Shown: positions 1 through 9,212, counted from the stretch's first letter. The stretch is DNA of 64,000 nt from BP-133 sp040756995 (GCA_040756995.1 JBFLYK010000002.1:62001-126000), one strand, 5' to 3'. The notes: generated by a model not told the origin, from the letters alone. A program made the numbers and translations.

Positions 1-1
1 C

Positions 2-667
2 ACCTGCCAGGAGATCGAGTACTGCAGCGTCGCCGACAAGATCTTCCCCGACCAGGCCAAGCAGAGCGGCTTCGACGTCGTCTATCAGGCCAAGGCGACG
101 CTGACCCAGCCCGATTACACCTCACAGTGCCTGTCGGCCCGCAACGCCGGCGCCGAGGTGTTCCTCACCGCCTTCGACGGCGCCACCGACCAGCGGATCA
201 TGGCCTCCTGCATCAAGCTCGGCTACCGCCCGATCCTCGTGGCGTCGTCGAACCAGCAGAGCCAGGACTGGCTGACCGACCCCAACATGGAAGGCGCGGT
301 GGTCGGTAGCTCGTTCCTGCCGTGGTTCCTGTCGGAGAATCCGGCCATCGCCGAGTACCAGGCAGCGGTGAAGAAGTACTCGCCCGGGTCGCCGTTCGAG
401 GCCTCGGGGATCGGCGCCTGGGCGGCGGCCAAGACGTTCGAGCACATCGCCCGGGTGATCGGCAAGGACGACGTGCCGACCAAGGACAAGATCTTCGAAG
501 GCGCCTACGCCCTCAACGGTGACGACCTCGGCGGCATCGTCTACCCGATGCGGTTCAGCACCGAGCTGCCCCGCAAGAAGGTCGGCTGTGGTTGGGCGGT
601 GGCCCTGGTGAAGGGTAAGTCGACCAGCAACGGCAAGATGTTCTGCCTGAAGGGCATGGAGCCGTGA
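2..667 (+). CDS. HAAT-type ABC transporter substrate-binding protein, C-terminal part
   Basis: The last 221 residues of a solute-binding protein of the branched-chain amino acid (Peripla_BP_6) type; the start lies before the window. The frame is open from base 2 to the TGA at 665. Visible landmarks are a Cys pair in TCQEIEYCSVADKIF, the segment PDYTSQCLSARNAGAEVFL, and two further Cys near the C-terminus. The complete paralogue at 54830 has matching segments (CREVAACSLVKDGI, PDYTAEVLRAQQAGVEIL), so the two share a family and probably a disulphide. It should capture a ligand outside the membrane for the permease at 2908. The ligand cannot be told from sequence. The stop overlaps the next start (GTGA), so the genes are translationally coupled. 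Confidence 0.85.
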   Translation, partial: TCQEIEYCSVADKIFPDQAKQSGFDVVYQAKATLTQPDYTSQCLSARNAGAEVFLTAFDGATDQRIMASCIKLGYRPILVASSNQQSQDWLTDPNMEGAVVGSSFLPWFLSENPAIAEYQAAVKKYSPGSPFEASGIGAWAAAKTFEHIARVIGKDDVPTKDKIFEGAYALNGDDLGGIVYPMRFSTELPRKKVGCGWAVALVKGKSTSNGKMFCLKGMEP

Positions 668-2085
668 TCGCCCTCCGGGGGCGGCCGGTCTCCCTGGCGG
701 TGGCCGGAACCGTGCTGGCGCTCGGGCCGGTCGCCGGCTGGGTGGCGCCGGCCGCCGGCGAGAGCCGGTTCTCCGGGACGTTCGCCGGGCTGGCGGCGGC
801 CGACGGCGTACGGGTCACGCTCGTCCAGCCCGGCGTCACGCTGACCAAGACGCTGGTGGACCTCGGCGGCCCGTCGGCCCAGGCGGCCGTGAACTCGCTG
901 GGCGAGAGCCGGGCGTTCGCGTCGTTCCCCTATCCCGGCGACACGGTGGCCGGAGCCCACGGCCTGCTGCGGGGGGCGGGCAACATCCCCGCCCCGGCCT
1001 ACCCGCTGTACATCTCGTCCGACCACCCGGCCGCTCCCCAGGCGGAAGCGGGGGACGGGCCGTACCGTCTGCAGGCGCAGAGCACCGAAGCGGCGTCGAA
1101 GTCGCTGGCCAATGTCGGGCTGCGGATCGAGGGTCTCGGCGATCTCGGGCTCAGCCGGTCGGAATCCTCGGTGGAGTCGACGGCCGAGCGGGTGGCTGCC
1201 CACGCCCGCACCGAGACCAGTGCCTTCTCGGTCGGCCCTCTGCGCATCGGCCGTGTCCTGTCGGTGGCTGACATCGTCCTCGGTCAGGACGGGCTCCTCA
1301 CCCGCAACGCTTCGACGACCGTGGTGGGCGCCATGGTCGGCAACGCGCCGGTGGAGATCACCGCCGGCGGGGTCAGCGTGGCCGGCGCCGCCGGCCCGGC
1401 CGCCGATCTCGGCGCCGTCAACGAGGCGCTGAAGGGTGCCGGGATCACCGTGGAGTTGCTGCCGAAGGCGGAGAGTCCCACCGGTGTGACGTCACCGGCG
1501 CTGCGGATCACGTCGCAGGACAAGTCGGGCAGCGCCATCACCTACGTGCTCGGCCGAGCCTCGGCCTCCGTGGAGGGAACGGCGTCGTCGCCGATCATCG
1601 AAGAGAGCGGCTCGACCGCGACGCCCGATCCGGGAACGGAAGGGTCGGCCCCGGCGCCATCGGCGGCGGAGCCGGCCATCGCCCAGGCCGAGTTCCCCGC
1701 TGAAACAACGGAGAGCCCGTCGGTCGACGACGAGCTCGTCATGGAGGTGCCGGCGGTCACCGACAGCGCCTTCGGATCGGGCGATGCCCTGTTCGGCGAT
1801 TCCGGAGCCGGCGCTCCAGTGTTCGCCGGCCGTTCCGGTCCGGTGTCGGAGGCAGAGCTTGCTGAATCAGCGGCGCCGACGGTGCGGCTCACGCCGCCGC
1901 GGCGCATGGCGCCGGTGGCGCGGGGTGCCGACAGCCGGGTGGCGATCCTGGCCACGAGGGCCTTGCTCAACGGTGGTGACACCCGGCCGCTCTACGGCGC
2001 CGCGCTGGCCGGCCTGGGTCTGTGCCTCGCCCTGGCCGTGGGGCTCCGCTTCTTCGCCCGTGCGGCGCGATCGGGGGAACGATGA
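664..2085 (+). CDS. Secreted, C-terminally anchored protein of the transporter cassette (unknown family)
   Basis: A 473-residue protein I cannot assign to a named family. Residues 1-32 look like a Sec signal peptide (LAVAGTVLALGPVAGW). A large exported region follows, then a Pro/Ala/Ser/Glu-rich stretch (about 310-430), and a single C-terminal membrane span (GAALAGLGLCLALAVGL) with a basic tail, so it is probably anchored on the outer face. It has a clear paralogue at 50021 in the second cassette; both share a block around FASFPYPGDTV / FASLPWPGENA and the AYPLYISSDHP / AYPFHVRADHP segment. GTG 664 overlaps the TGA of the binding protein. By position it may be an envelope partner of the uptake system; that role is inference. 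Confidence 0.75.
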   Translation: MIALRGRPVSLAVAGTVLALGPVAGWVAPAAGESRFSGTFAGLAAADGVRVTLVQPGVTLTKTLVDLGGPSAQAAVNSLGESRAFASFPYPGDTVAGAHGLLRGAGNIPAPAYPLYISSDHPAAPQAEAGDGPYRLQAQSTEAASKSLANVGLRIEGLGDLGLSRSESSVESTAERVAAHARTETSAFSVGPLRIGRVLSVADIVLGQDGLLTRNASTTVVGAMVGNAPVEITAGGVSVAGAAGPAADLGAVNEALKGAGITVELLPKAESPTGVTSPALRITSQDKSGSAITYVLGRASASVEGTASSPIIEESGSTATPDPGTEGSAPAPSAAEPAIAQAEFPAETTESPSVDDELVMEVPAVTDSAFGSGDALFGDSGAGAPVFAGRSGPVSEAELAESAAPTVRLTPPRRMAPVARGADSRVAILATRALLNGGDTRPLYGAALAGLGLCLALAVGLRFFARAARSGER

Positions 2086-2450
2086 AGATCCTGCACCTCC
2101 TGCGCAACCAGTGGGACCGGGCGGCGGCCGTCGCGCTGCTGGCCGGCGGTGGCCTGGCGCTGCTGCTCGGCTGGCTCGGCGTGAGCAGCACGGTGTTCAC
2201 CTTCCGCCAGATCCCGTTCCTCATCTCCGGCGGGCTCGTCGGCGTCTGCCTGATCGTGGTCGCGGCGGCCGTTTGGGTCTCGGCCGACCTGCGCGACGAG
2301 TGGCGCAAGCTCGACGAGCTCCAGGACACGCTGCGGGAGATCGACCTTCGCGCCGTGACGCCGGCCGAGGCCGTGGCCGATTCGCCGGCCGGCCCGGGCG
2401 ACGAGGCACTGGCCCGGCGCGGTCCCCGGCTGCGGGTGTCGGAGGGATGA
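2082..2450 (+). CDS. Small two-span membrane protein of the transporter cassette
   Basis: 122 residues starting at ATG 2082, which overlaps the previous stop (ATGA); upstream in-frame codons are not needed. After a short basic-amphipathic head (MKILHLLRNQWDRAA) there are two membrane spans, about 14-34 and 46-66. A charged helix follows (DLRDEWRKLDELQDTLREID) that could form a short coiled coil on the inner side. The N-terminal half of the 51403 protein has the same layout (FLRAEWDRVAGYAF ... ADLHDDFRKLHRVEEKL), so the two are homologous. It is not a known ABC component. It overlaps the next gene by ATGA. Confidence 0.75.
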   Translation: MKILHLLRNQWDRAAAVALLAGGGLALLLGWLGVSSTVFTFRQIPFLISGGLVGVCLIVVAAAVWVSADLRDEWRKLDELQDTLREIDLRAVTPAEAVADSPAGPGDEALARRGPRLRVSEG

Positions 2451-2911
2451 CGGCGCAGTCCCGGCTGGCGGCGCGGGTCGCCCTGGCCGTGGGCGCTGTC
2501 GGCGGCCTGGTCGTGGTCGTGGCCTGGTTCGGGGCGTCGTCGTCACCGATCGTCAGGGACCAGGCCGGGTGGGGCGCCGTCGGCGTTGCCGGCACCTTCG
2601 CGGTGATCGCCGCCAGCATCCTGTGGGTCGTCACCATCCGCCAGACGGTGGCGCTGCGGGCCGCCGAGCTCCGAGCGGCGATCGCCGCCGGTGCGGCGTA
2701 CGCCCGTCCGGCGGCCGAGGCTTCGCCATCAACGGGCCGGCGCGAGGCCCCACCGCCCGCAGCGGCGGAGGCCGACCTCGTGGCTGCGCCAACGATGGTC
2801 CACTACCACCGGGCCGGCTGCCGCCTTGCCGCGGCGAAGCCGGTGGAGCGGGCGGGCCGCGTTGAACACGAGCGGGCCGGCCGGACGCCGTGCGGAGTGT
2901 GTGAGCCATGA
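2447..2911 (+). CDS. Two-span membrane protein with C-terminal Ada-like Cys/His motif
   Basis: 154 residues from ATG 2447, overlapping the stop of the preceding gene. Two membrane spans (about 10-30 and 43-64) are followed by an Ala/Pro-rich linker. The tail carries H121-x3-C125-x23-C149-x2-C152, read as VHYHRAGC then RTPCGVCEP. The spacing and the PCxxC-P ending resemble the zinc-binding segment of the Ada family and related small domains, so a bound Zn or Fe is plausible. The paralogous domain ends the 51403 protein with the same residues. No function is known to me. Its place between the anchored protein and the permease suggests an accessory or sensory role in transport. Confidence 0.7.
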   Translation: MTAQSRLAARVALAVGAVGGLVVVVAWFGASSSPIVRDQAGWGAVGVAGTFAVIAASILWVVTIRQTVALRAAELRAAIAAGAAYARPAAEASPSTGRREAPPPAAAEADLVAAPTMVHYHRAGCRLAAAKPVERAGRVEHERAGRTPCGVCEP

Positions 2912-4887
2912 CAGAACTCGTTCCGTTCCTCGTCATTGGCTTGGCCAGCGGGTCGCTCTACGGCCTGGCCGGCCTCGGCCTGGTGCTGACGTACCGCACG
3001 TCGGGCATCTTCAACTTCGCCCACGGCGCCATCGCCGCGGCCGCCGCCTACCTGTTCTTCACCTTGCACATCAACATGGGCTGGTGGTGGCCGGTGGCCG
3101 CGCTGGTGTCGGTCGGGGTGTTCGGCCCCCTGGCCGGGATCGTCATGGAGCGGCTGGCCCGTTCGCTGGTGTCCGCCCGCACGGCGACCATCATCGTGGC
3201 CACCGTCGGCCTGCTGCTGTTCATCCAGGGGTTTCTGTACTGGCGGTACGGGACGGCGCAACGAACCTTCCCTGATTTCCTGCCGACGAGTACTGCCTTC
3301 CGCATCACCGGGGTGAGCGTCACCTGGGCGCAGGTCATCAACGTCGCGGTCGGGGTCGGCAGCTTCGTCGGCCTGTACGTGTTCCTCCGCCGGACGCGGG
3401 TCGGGGTGGCGATGCGGGCGGTGGTGGCGGCACCGGACCTGCTGGCGCTCACCGGCGCCCGGCCGGCCCGGGTGCGCATCGCGTCGTGGATCGTCGGCTG
3501 CACCTTCGCCTCGCTGACCGGGATCCTCATCGCTCCCACGCTGACGCTCAACGCCGCGCTGCTGAGCGCCCTGGTGGTGCAGGCCTTCGGCGCCGTGGCC
3601 ATCGGCCTGTTCACGAGCCTGCCGCTCACGTATCTCGGCGGGGTGGTGATCGGTGTCGTGGCGTCGGTGGCCACCAAGTACCTGAGCGCCCGACAAGGTC
3701 TGAGCGGTATCCCAGGCGTCGTGCCGTTCCTCGTCCTCATCGTCATGATGCTGGTGACGCCGGGCCGGAAGCTGCCCCGAGGTGCCGGCCGGTTCGAGGG
3801 GGCGCGGGAGAGCGGGTGGCGTCCGCCCCGGCCGGTGCTCATCGGCGCACCGTTGGTGGGCGGTGCCTTCCTGCTGGCCGTCCCGCACATCATGGGGACG
3901 CGTCTGCCGGTCTATTCGACGGCGCTGGTCTTCGTGATCATCTTCCTGTCGCTGTCCCTGCTCACCCGGGTGTCGGGGCAGATCTCGTTGGCCCACGCCG
4001 CCTTCGCCGGTGTGGGAGCGGCGACGTTCAGCCATTTCACGCTGGATTCCGGCTATCCGTGGTTGGTCGGATTGGTGGCCACCGGCGTGGTCACGGGTCT
4101 GGTCGGTGTGATCCTGGCCTTGCCCGCGATCCGGCTGTCCGGCCTCTATCTGGCGCTGGCCACCTACGGGTTCAGCCTCCTGATGGAGACCGTCGTGTTC
4201 CAGTCGTGGCTCCTGTTCGGCAGTCAGGTCAACGGCGTCTCGGCCCGCCGTCCGGACCTCGGTCCGATCGACGCCGGCAGCGCCACCGACTACTACTACG
4301 TGGTCCTGGCCTTCGTGGCCGCCACCTGCGGCGCCCTCGTGCTGCTGCGGCGGGCCCGGCTCGGCCGGTTCCTGCGGGGCATGGCCGATTCGCCGACGGC
4401 GCTGGTCACCACCGGGCTCGGCCTGTCGATCACGAGGGTGATCGTCTTCGCCGTCTCGGCCTTCTTTGCCGGTGTCGCCGGGGCCCTCTTCATCGGCCAG
4501 GTCGGGCAGGTGAGCCCGGTCACCTTCACGTCGTACTCGTCGCTGCTCTACCTGGGGGCGCTGACCGTGGCCGGCGCCTTCTCGGGGTTCGTGACGTCCG
4601 CCTTCCTGGCCGCCGGCCTGCTGGTCGTCTTCCCCGCCTATCTCTCCGGCGTCACCGTCGAGGTGCAGTCGATGCTCTTCGGGAGCACGGCGCTGGTGGC
4701 GGCCCTGGTGTCGGACGGGGCCGTCGACTGGAAGGCGCTGGCGGCCCGGTTCGGCGCCTGGGTCGAGGCGGCCGTCGAGCGGACGGACCGGCGGCGGCGA
4801 CGCAGTCCCGTGGCGGCCCGCAACGCCGCGGCTGCGGCAACCGCAACAGCAACAGCGTCGGCGGCGGCCGTGGCGGTGGAACGATGA
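2908..4887 (+). CDS. Fused LivH-LivM-type ABC permease
   Basis: A 659-residue integral membrane protein. Residues 1-300 match the LivH family (GLASGSLYGLAGLGLVLTYR, then SGIFNFAHGAIA). Residues of about 310-620 match LivM (SGQISLAHAAFAGVGAAT, AIRLSGLYLALATYGFSL). LivH and LivM are usually separate genes; here one chain carries both, so a single gene product supplies both permease halves. The C-terminal 40 residues are a basic then Ala/Thr-rich tail. ATG 2908 overlaps the previous TGA, and its own stop overlaps the livG start. The substrate may be an amino acid, a short-chain amide or another small organic ligand; sequence does not decide. Confidence 0.9.
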   Translation: MTELVPFLVIGLASGSLYGLAGLGLVLTYRTSGIFNFAHGAIAAAAAYLFFTLHINMGWWWPVAALVSVGVFGPLAGIVMERLARSLVSARTATIIVATVGLLLFIQGFLYWRYGTAQRTFPDFLPTSTAFRITGVSVTWAQVINVAVGVGSFVGLYVFLRRTRVGVAMRAVVAAPDLLALTGARPARVRIASWIVGCTFASLTGILIAPTLTLNAALLSALVVQAFGAVAIGLFTSLPLTYLGGVVIGVVASVATKYLSARQGLSGIPGVVPFLVLIVMMLVTPGRKLPRGAGRFEGARESGWRPPRPVLIGAPLVGGAFLLAVPHIMGTRLPVYSTALVFVIIFLSLSLLTRVSGQISLAHAAFAGVGAATFSHFTLDSGYPWLVGLVATGVVTGLVGVILALPAIRLSGLYLALATYGFSLLMETVVFQSWLLFGSQVNGVSARRPDLGPIDAGSATDYYYVVLAFVAATCGALVLLRRARLGRFLRGMADSPTALVTTGLGLSITRVIVFAVSAFFAGVAGALFIGQVGQVSPVTFTSYSSLLYLGALTVAGAFSGFVTSAFLAAGLLVVFPAYLSGVTVEVQSMLFGSTALVAALVSDGAVDWKALAARFGAWVEAAVERTDRRRRRSPVAARNAAAAATATATASAAAVAVER

Positions 4888-5696
4888 GCGCCGATCACGG
4901 CTCCGGCCTCGACGTCGTCGATCTCACGGTCCGCTACGGCGGCCAGGTGGCGGTCGCCCAGTTGTCGCTGTCGGCGCCGCTCGGCCGGCTGACCGGCCTC
5001 ATCGGGCCCAACGGCGCCGGGAAGACGAGCACGTTCAACGCCTGCAGCGGGCTGCTGCGCCCGTCCGGCGGCCGGATCATCTTGTTCGGAGAAGACGTCA
5101 CCCGCAAGGGAGCGGCCGCCCGGGCCCGGCGGGGTCTCGGCCGGACGTTCCAGCGGATGGAGCTGTTCACGTCGATGACCGTGGCCGAGAACGTGGCGCT
5201 GGCCCGGGAGGCCCGGCAGGCCGGATCCAATCCGTTCCGCCAACAGGTGGCGACGCCCCGGCAATGGGCGGCGGCGCAGGCGGCCACCGCCGAAGCGCTG
5301 GAGATCTGCGGGATCGGCGGCATCGCGGAGCGGGTCGTCGGAACGCTGTCGACCGGGCAGCGCCGCCTGGTGGAGCTGGCCCGGGTCTACGCCGGGGACT
5401 TCCGGCTGCTGTTGCTGGACGAGCCGTCATCCGGTCTCGACAAGGCGGAGTCGGAACGGTTCGGGGCCATTCTCCGGAATCTGGTGGCCGAGCGGGGGCT
5501 CGGGATCCTGCTGGTGGAGCACGACATGGAGCTGGTGATGAGCGTCTGTGACGAGCTCTACGTCCTCGACTTTGGTGAGCTGATCTTCCATGGGACGCCG
5601 GCCGAGACGAGGGCCAGCCCGGCGGTCCGGGCCGCCTACCTCGGCAGCGAAGCGGTGATGGAGGCGGCGGGCCTCTCCGAGCAGGGAGTGCGGTGA
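4884..5696 (+). CDS. livG: HAAT ABC transporter ATP-binding protein LivG
   Basis: A 270-residue ABC ATPase. ATG 4884 was chosen because it overlaps the permease stop (ATGA) and the family N-terminus follows directly. Walker A is GPNGAGKT at about residue 40. The signature region is LSTGQRRLVELARV, Walker B is LLLLDEPSSGLD, and an H-loop histidine follows in LLVEHDMELVM. The long form with a BPD-like C-terminal stretch fits LivG rather than LivF. It hydrolyses ATP at the inner face of the membrane together with LivF. The second cassette has no LivG, so this protein could serve both systems. Confidence 0.88.
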   Translation: MSADHGSGLDVVDLTVRYGGQVAVAQLSLSAPLGRLTGLIGPNGAGKTSTFNACSGLLRPSGGRIILFGEDVTRKGAAARARRGLGRTFQRMELFTSMTVAENVALAREARQAGSNPFRQQVATPRQWAAAQAATAEALEICGIGGIAERVVGTLSTGQRRLVELARVYAGDFRLLLLDEPSSGLDKAESERFGAILRNLVAERGLGILLVEHDMELVMSVCDELYVLDFGELIFHGTPAETRASPAVRAAYLGSEAVMEAAGLSEQGVR

Positions 5697-6409
5697 TGCT
5701 GGTCCTCGATGGCGTCACGGTCGGGTACGGCACGTCGACGGTGCTGCGCGACGTCCACCTCGCCGTGCCGCGGTCGTCGGTGGTGGCGTTGCTCGGGCCC
5801 AATGGAGCCGGCAAGACCACGTTGCTGCGGGTGACCTCCGGGCTGCTGGTGCCGTGGTCGGGCCGCGTGCTCCTCGACGGCGACGACGTCACCGGGAGCT
5901 CGGCCGACGGCCTGGCCCGCCGCGGGGTGTGCCATGTCCCGGAAGGGAGGGGCGTGTTCCCGCCGTTGTCGCTGCGGGAGAACCTGTTGCTGTTCAGCCG
6001 GCCGGGCGAGGAGCGGGTCGGGCTGGAGCGGGCGGTGGAGGCGTTTCCCGACCTCGGCAAGCGGCTCGACCAGACGGCCGGCACGATGAGCGGCGGGCAG
6101 CAGCAGATGCTGGCCCTGGCCCGGGCCTACATCTCCGGCGCCCGGGTGATCCTCCTCGACGAGGTGTCGATGGGGTTGGCGCCGATCGTCGTCGACGAGA
6201 TCTTCGCCTTTCTGGGCCGGGTGGCCACCGAGGGCGTGTCGCTGCTCCTGGTGGAGCAGTACGTCAACAAGGCGCTCGCCATCGCCGACTACGCCTACAT
6301 CCTGTCCCGGGGCCGCATCTCCTTCGCCGGTGACGCCTCGGAGCTGGCCGACGAGGATGTCTTCACCCGCTACCTCGGTATCGAAGTCGGAGCCGGCGCC
6401 GGGGGCTGA
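5696..6409 (+). CDS. livF: HAAT ABC transporter ATP-binding protein LivF
   Basis: A 237-residue ABC ATPase of the LivF class: Walker A GPNGAGKTT, signature MSGGQQQMLALARA, Walker B VILLDEVSMGLAP, and the LivF-typical LLLVEQYVNKALAIADYAYI. ATG 5696 shares one base with the livG stop (TGATG); a GTG three bases earlier is the alternative. It is the last gene of the first cassette, and the next gene starts 11 bases downstream. The paralogue at 54129 has nearly the same motifs. Confidence 0.88.
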   Translation: MLVLDGVTVGYGTSTVLRDVHLAVPRSSVVALLGPNGAGKTTLLRVTSGLLVPWSGRVLLDGDDVTGSSADGLARRGVCHVPEGRGVFPPLSLRENLLLFSRPGEERVGLERAVEAFPDLGKRLDQTAGTMSGGQQQMLALARAYISGARVILLDEVSMGLAPIVVDEIFAFLGRVATEGVSLLLVEQYVNKALAIADYAYILSRGRISFAGDASELADEDVFTRYLGIEVGAGAGG

Positions 6410-6420
6410 CAGAATGCGGC

Positions 6421-7473
6421 GTGACCGTCGTCAGCCAGACCGTTCCTGAGCATCTCCGGTGGCAGGCCGAGGCCTGCGCCCGGCTGGGCTCGCCGCTGTA
6501 CGCCTCGCTGCTGTCCCGGGCGGCGGAGGACGTCGAGGCCGGGGGCGTCATCGCCCGGGTCATCGGCGGGCGCCCGGCCACCAACGCCTCGGCGCTCGGG
6601 CTGCGGTTGCTGGGCTCGGTGCACCGCCTGGTCCTGGACGGCGACGCGCCGGAACTGGCCGCTACCTATCCCTCGGCCGGCGGCCACGCCGATCCCGAGG
6701 CGGCCTGGCCGGCGTTCACGGCGGTGATCGAGAAGCGGTTCGACGCCGTCAATGCCGGCATCGACCGGCCGGTGCAGACCAACGAGGTCGGACGGGCCGG
6801 CGCCCTCGTCGGCGGGTTCCTCGAGGTGGCCCGGGCGACCGACCTGCCGCTGCGGGTCTTCGAGGTCGGGGCCAGCGCCGGATTGAACCTGCGCTGGGAC
6901 CGGTTCTTCTACGAGGCCCGGGGCGCGACCTGGGGCCCGCCGGAGTCGCCCGTCCGGCTCTGCTCCTACAACAGCGACCGGCCGCTGCCCTTCGACGTGG
7001 AGGCCCGGGTCGTCGAGCGGGCCGGTTGCGACGCCGCTCCGGTCGACGCCACCACCGAGGAGGGGCGCCTCACGCTCTTGTCCTACGTGTGGCCCGACCA
7101 GATCCACCGGCTCCGCCTGCTACGGGCGGCGCTCGAGGTGGCGGCCGCGCTGCCCGTGGCGTTGGAGAAGGCGGAGGCCATCGCCTGGGCCATCGAGCGG
7201 TGGCAGCCGAAGCCCGGCACGGCAACGGTGCTGTTCCACTCGATCGTGATGCAGTACCTGCCCGACGACCGCCGCGCCGCCTTCAAGCAGCTGGTGCGGT
7301 CCCGGGGCGCGGCCGACGCCACCGCCGACGCTCCGCTGGCTTGGCTGCGCTTCGAGCCGGTCGGGGACGAGGCCGCCGTCCGCTTGGCGGTGTGGCCCGG
7401 CGGCACCGACCACACCCTCGCCTGGTCCGGGTTCCACGGCCAGAACGTGCGCTGGCTCGGCTCGGGCCGCTGA
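6421..7473 (+). CDS. DUF2332 family protein
   Basis: 350 residues from GTG 6421, 11 bases after livF. It belongs to DUF2332, a family of unknown function common in actinobacteria and alphaproteobacteria. The central segment RVFEVGASAGLNLRWDRF resembles the glycine-rich SAM-binding loop of class I methyltransferases, and family members contain a similar loop; methyl transfer is only a guess. The C-terminal half has the family-typical TATVLFHSIVMQYLP and the ending WLGSGR. It may be cotranscribed with the transporter, but no link in function is evident. Confidence 0.8.
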   Translation: MTVVSQTVPEHLRWQAEACARLGSPLYASLLSRAAEDVEAGGVIARVIGGRPATNASALGLRLLGSVHRLVLDGDAPELAATYPSAGGHADPEAAWPAFTAVIEKRFDAVNAGIDRPVQTNEVGRAGALVGGFLEVARATDLPLRVFEVGASAGLNLRWDRFFYEARGATWGPPESPVRLCSYNSDRPLPFDVEARVVERAGCDAAPVDATTEEGRLTLLSYVWPDQIHRLRLLRAALEVAAALPVALEKAEAIAWAIERWQPKPGTATVLFHSIVMQYLPDDRRAAFKQLVRSRGAADATADAPLAWLRFEPVGDEAAVRLAVWPGGTDHTLAWSGFHGQNVRWLGSGR

Positions 7474-7477
7474 GGCG

Positions 7478-9067
7478 TCAGACCCGCTTGACGAGCCCCG
7501 CTCCGCTGTCGGTGGAGATCTCCACCGCGGTCCCGTCGGCCAGTGCGGCGGCGGCCGGCGCGCCCATGACAGCCGGAATGTTGAACTCCCGGGTGACGAT
7601 GCCGAGGTGGCTCAGGGGTGTCCCGGCGGTGCAGACCACGGCGGCCGGCCCGAGGTCGAACAGCGGTGACAGGAAGGTGGCGCCCGGCTCGCCGACCAGC
7701 AGCACGAGGCCCCGAACCCGCTCGGGATCGTCGAGCAGGTTGAGGACGTCCTCGGGGCTCGACACCCGCACCAGCTCACCTCGAACCGTCGGCGCCCGGA
7801 AGGTCGGCGAGCCGGTGATGACGTCGGCCGGGCCGCCGGCACCCGGACCGTGGTCCCCGGGCGCTCCCGCCTCCACGTCCGCCGGAGGTGCGGCGGGCAG
7901 CGTGAACTCGAGCGGCCCGGCGGCGTCGACCGGCGTGTAGCCCATCACCAGGCCGCCGAACAGCTTCATCACCACCTCTTCGGACAGGAGGGCCAGGCGC
8001 TCGGCCGCCTGCGGCGAAAGCGACCAGTCGACCTTGTCGCCCAGCCCGGCCTCGTGCGCCCACGAGAGGCAACCTTCGAAGAAGTAGAAGGTCGCACCGG
8101 ACAGCAGTTTGGTGGGAAGGTCCCAGCCGGCGACCTCGCGGTAGAGGGTGAGGTGGGCGTCGTGGACGGCGTCGGCCACGGCGGCGGTTTCGGCCAGCGG
8201 AATGGCGGCCCAGGTGCCCGAGTCGCGGCTGAAGACGGCGGCCCGGGTGATGTTGTCGAGGTACTGCTCGGGCGAGAAGGCCGGCGTGGCCCACGGGGTC
8301 ATGGTCACTTCGGTGTTCCGGACGGCGAAGGCCAGGGTGACGCTGTGGTACGGAACTCCGCCGGCCACCCGGCTCCAGGGATAGATGTCGGGGCCCATGG
8401 CGTAGTAGTCGCGGACGATCACCGCCTCGTCGTCGCTGTAGGGCGACGGATAGGGCCCGGAGTCGAAGGTGTTCTTCCGGCATTCCATGGAGTCGAGGAA
8501 GGTGTAGAGGAACAGCGTGCCGTTGAGCCGCTTGAAGGCGGCGGGGCCTTCGTCGTCGAGCGGTTCGAGGGCATCGGTGAACGCCGACAAAGTCGCCGCG
8601 TCGAGGCAGCGGTTGTGGCCACCGATGTCCTCGAAGGACACGAAGGCCCCGTCATCCCGGTAGCCCTGACAGACCCGGCGGGTGAAGTCCAGGGTGTAGG
8701 CCACGTCGGCAACGCGGTCGCCCGGCTTCCACAGTCCGAGACCGATCCCGAACTCCCGGCCCCAGAGATAGAGACCGGTCAGCGCCCAGATGTTGAGCAG
8801 ATCGATGCCGCCCACCGGCCGGTCCTTCTGGTGGCCGGCGGCCCGCACCGCTCGGCCGAGCTCCGCCGGGTCGACGGCGGACTCGATCATCCGGAGGACC
8901 TCGGGCTGGCGCTCGAAGATCTCCAGGCAGGCGAGGATGATGTACGGCGGGGTCGGCACCAGCGTGGCCTGGATCTCGGTCCGGCCGAGCAGGAGCTCGG
9001 CGGTGCAGCGCTGATTGGCGGCCAGCAACGGGTTGAGGACGGTGGCGTCGGGTGCGATCGCGGTCAT
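7478..9067 (-). CDS. Protein with C-terminal PEP-utilising mobile (swivel) domain
   Basis: 529 residues. The start ATG 9067 is fixed by an AAGGGGG ribosome site a few bases upstream; upstream in-frame codons are left out. The last 110 residues match the swivelling phosphohistidine domain of PEP synthase, PPDK and enzyme I: AGTPLSHLGIVTREFNIPAVMG, with the candidate phospho-His at about 487. The first 400 residues match no family I recognise and show no ATP-grasp kinase domain. In phenylphosphate synthase and rifampin phosphotransferase such domains work with separate or fused kinases, so this could be the dikinase-dependent acceptor half of a split enzyme. It converges with the DUF2332 gene (4 bases apart) and diverges from 9213. 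Confidence 0.6.
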   Translation of the reverse strand: MTAIAPDATVLNPLLAANQRCTAELLLGRTEIQATLVPTPPYIILACLEIFERQPEVLRMIESAVDPAELGRAVRAAGHQKDRPVGGIDLLNIWALTGLYLWGREFGIGLGLWKPGDRVADVAYTLDFTRRVCQGYRDDGAFVSFEDIGGHNRCLDAATLSAFTDALEPLDDEGPAAFKRLNGTLFLYTFLDSMECRKNTFDSGPYPSPYSDDEAVIVRDYYAMGPDIYPWSRVAGGVPYHSVTLAFAVRNTEVTMTPWATPAFSPEQYLDNITRAAVFSRDSGTWAAIPLAETAAVADAVHDAHLTLYREVAGWDLPTKLLSGATFYFFEGCLSWAHEAGLGDKVDWSLSPQAAERLALLSEEVVMKLFGGLVMGYTPVDAAGPLEFTLPAAPPADVEAGAPGDHGPGAGGPADVITGSPTFRAPTVRGELVRVSSPEDVLNLLDDPERVRGLVLLVGEPGATFLSPLFDLGPAAVVCTAGTPLSHLGIVTREFNIPAVMGAPAAAALADGTAVEISTDSGAGLVKRV

Positions 9068-9212
9068 GTTCCCCCTTGCGGCTCTGCCCGGCATCTGACC
9101 AGCGACCGGTCCGACCGGCCAACGGGACGGAGGGTCAACCCCTGGCCTGGTCGGGCCAGACTCCGCCGGACGGGTTGACGCTGCCACCGTCGGGGGTCCA
9201 CCCTCCCCGGCC

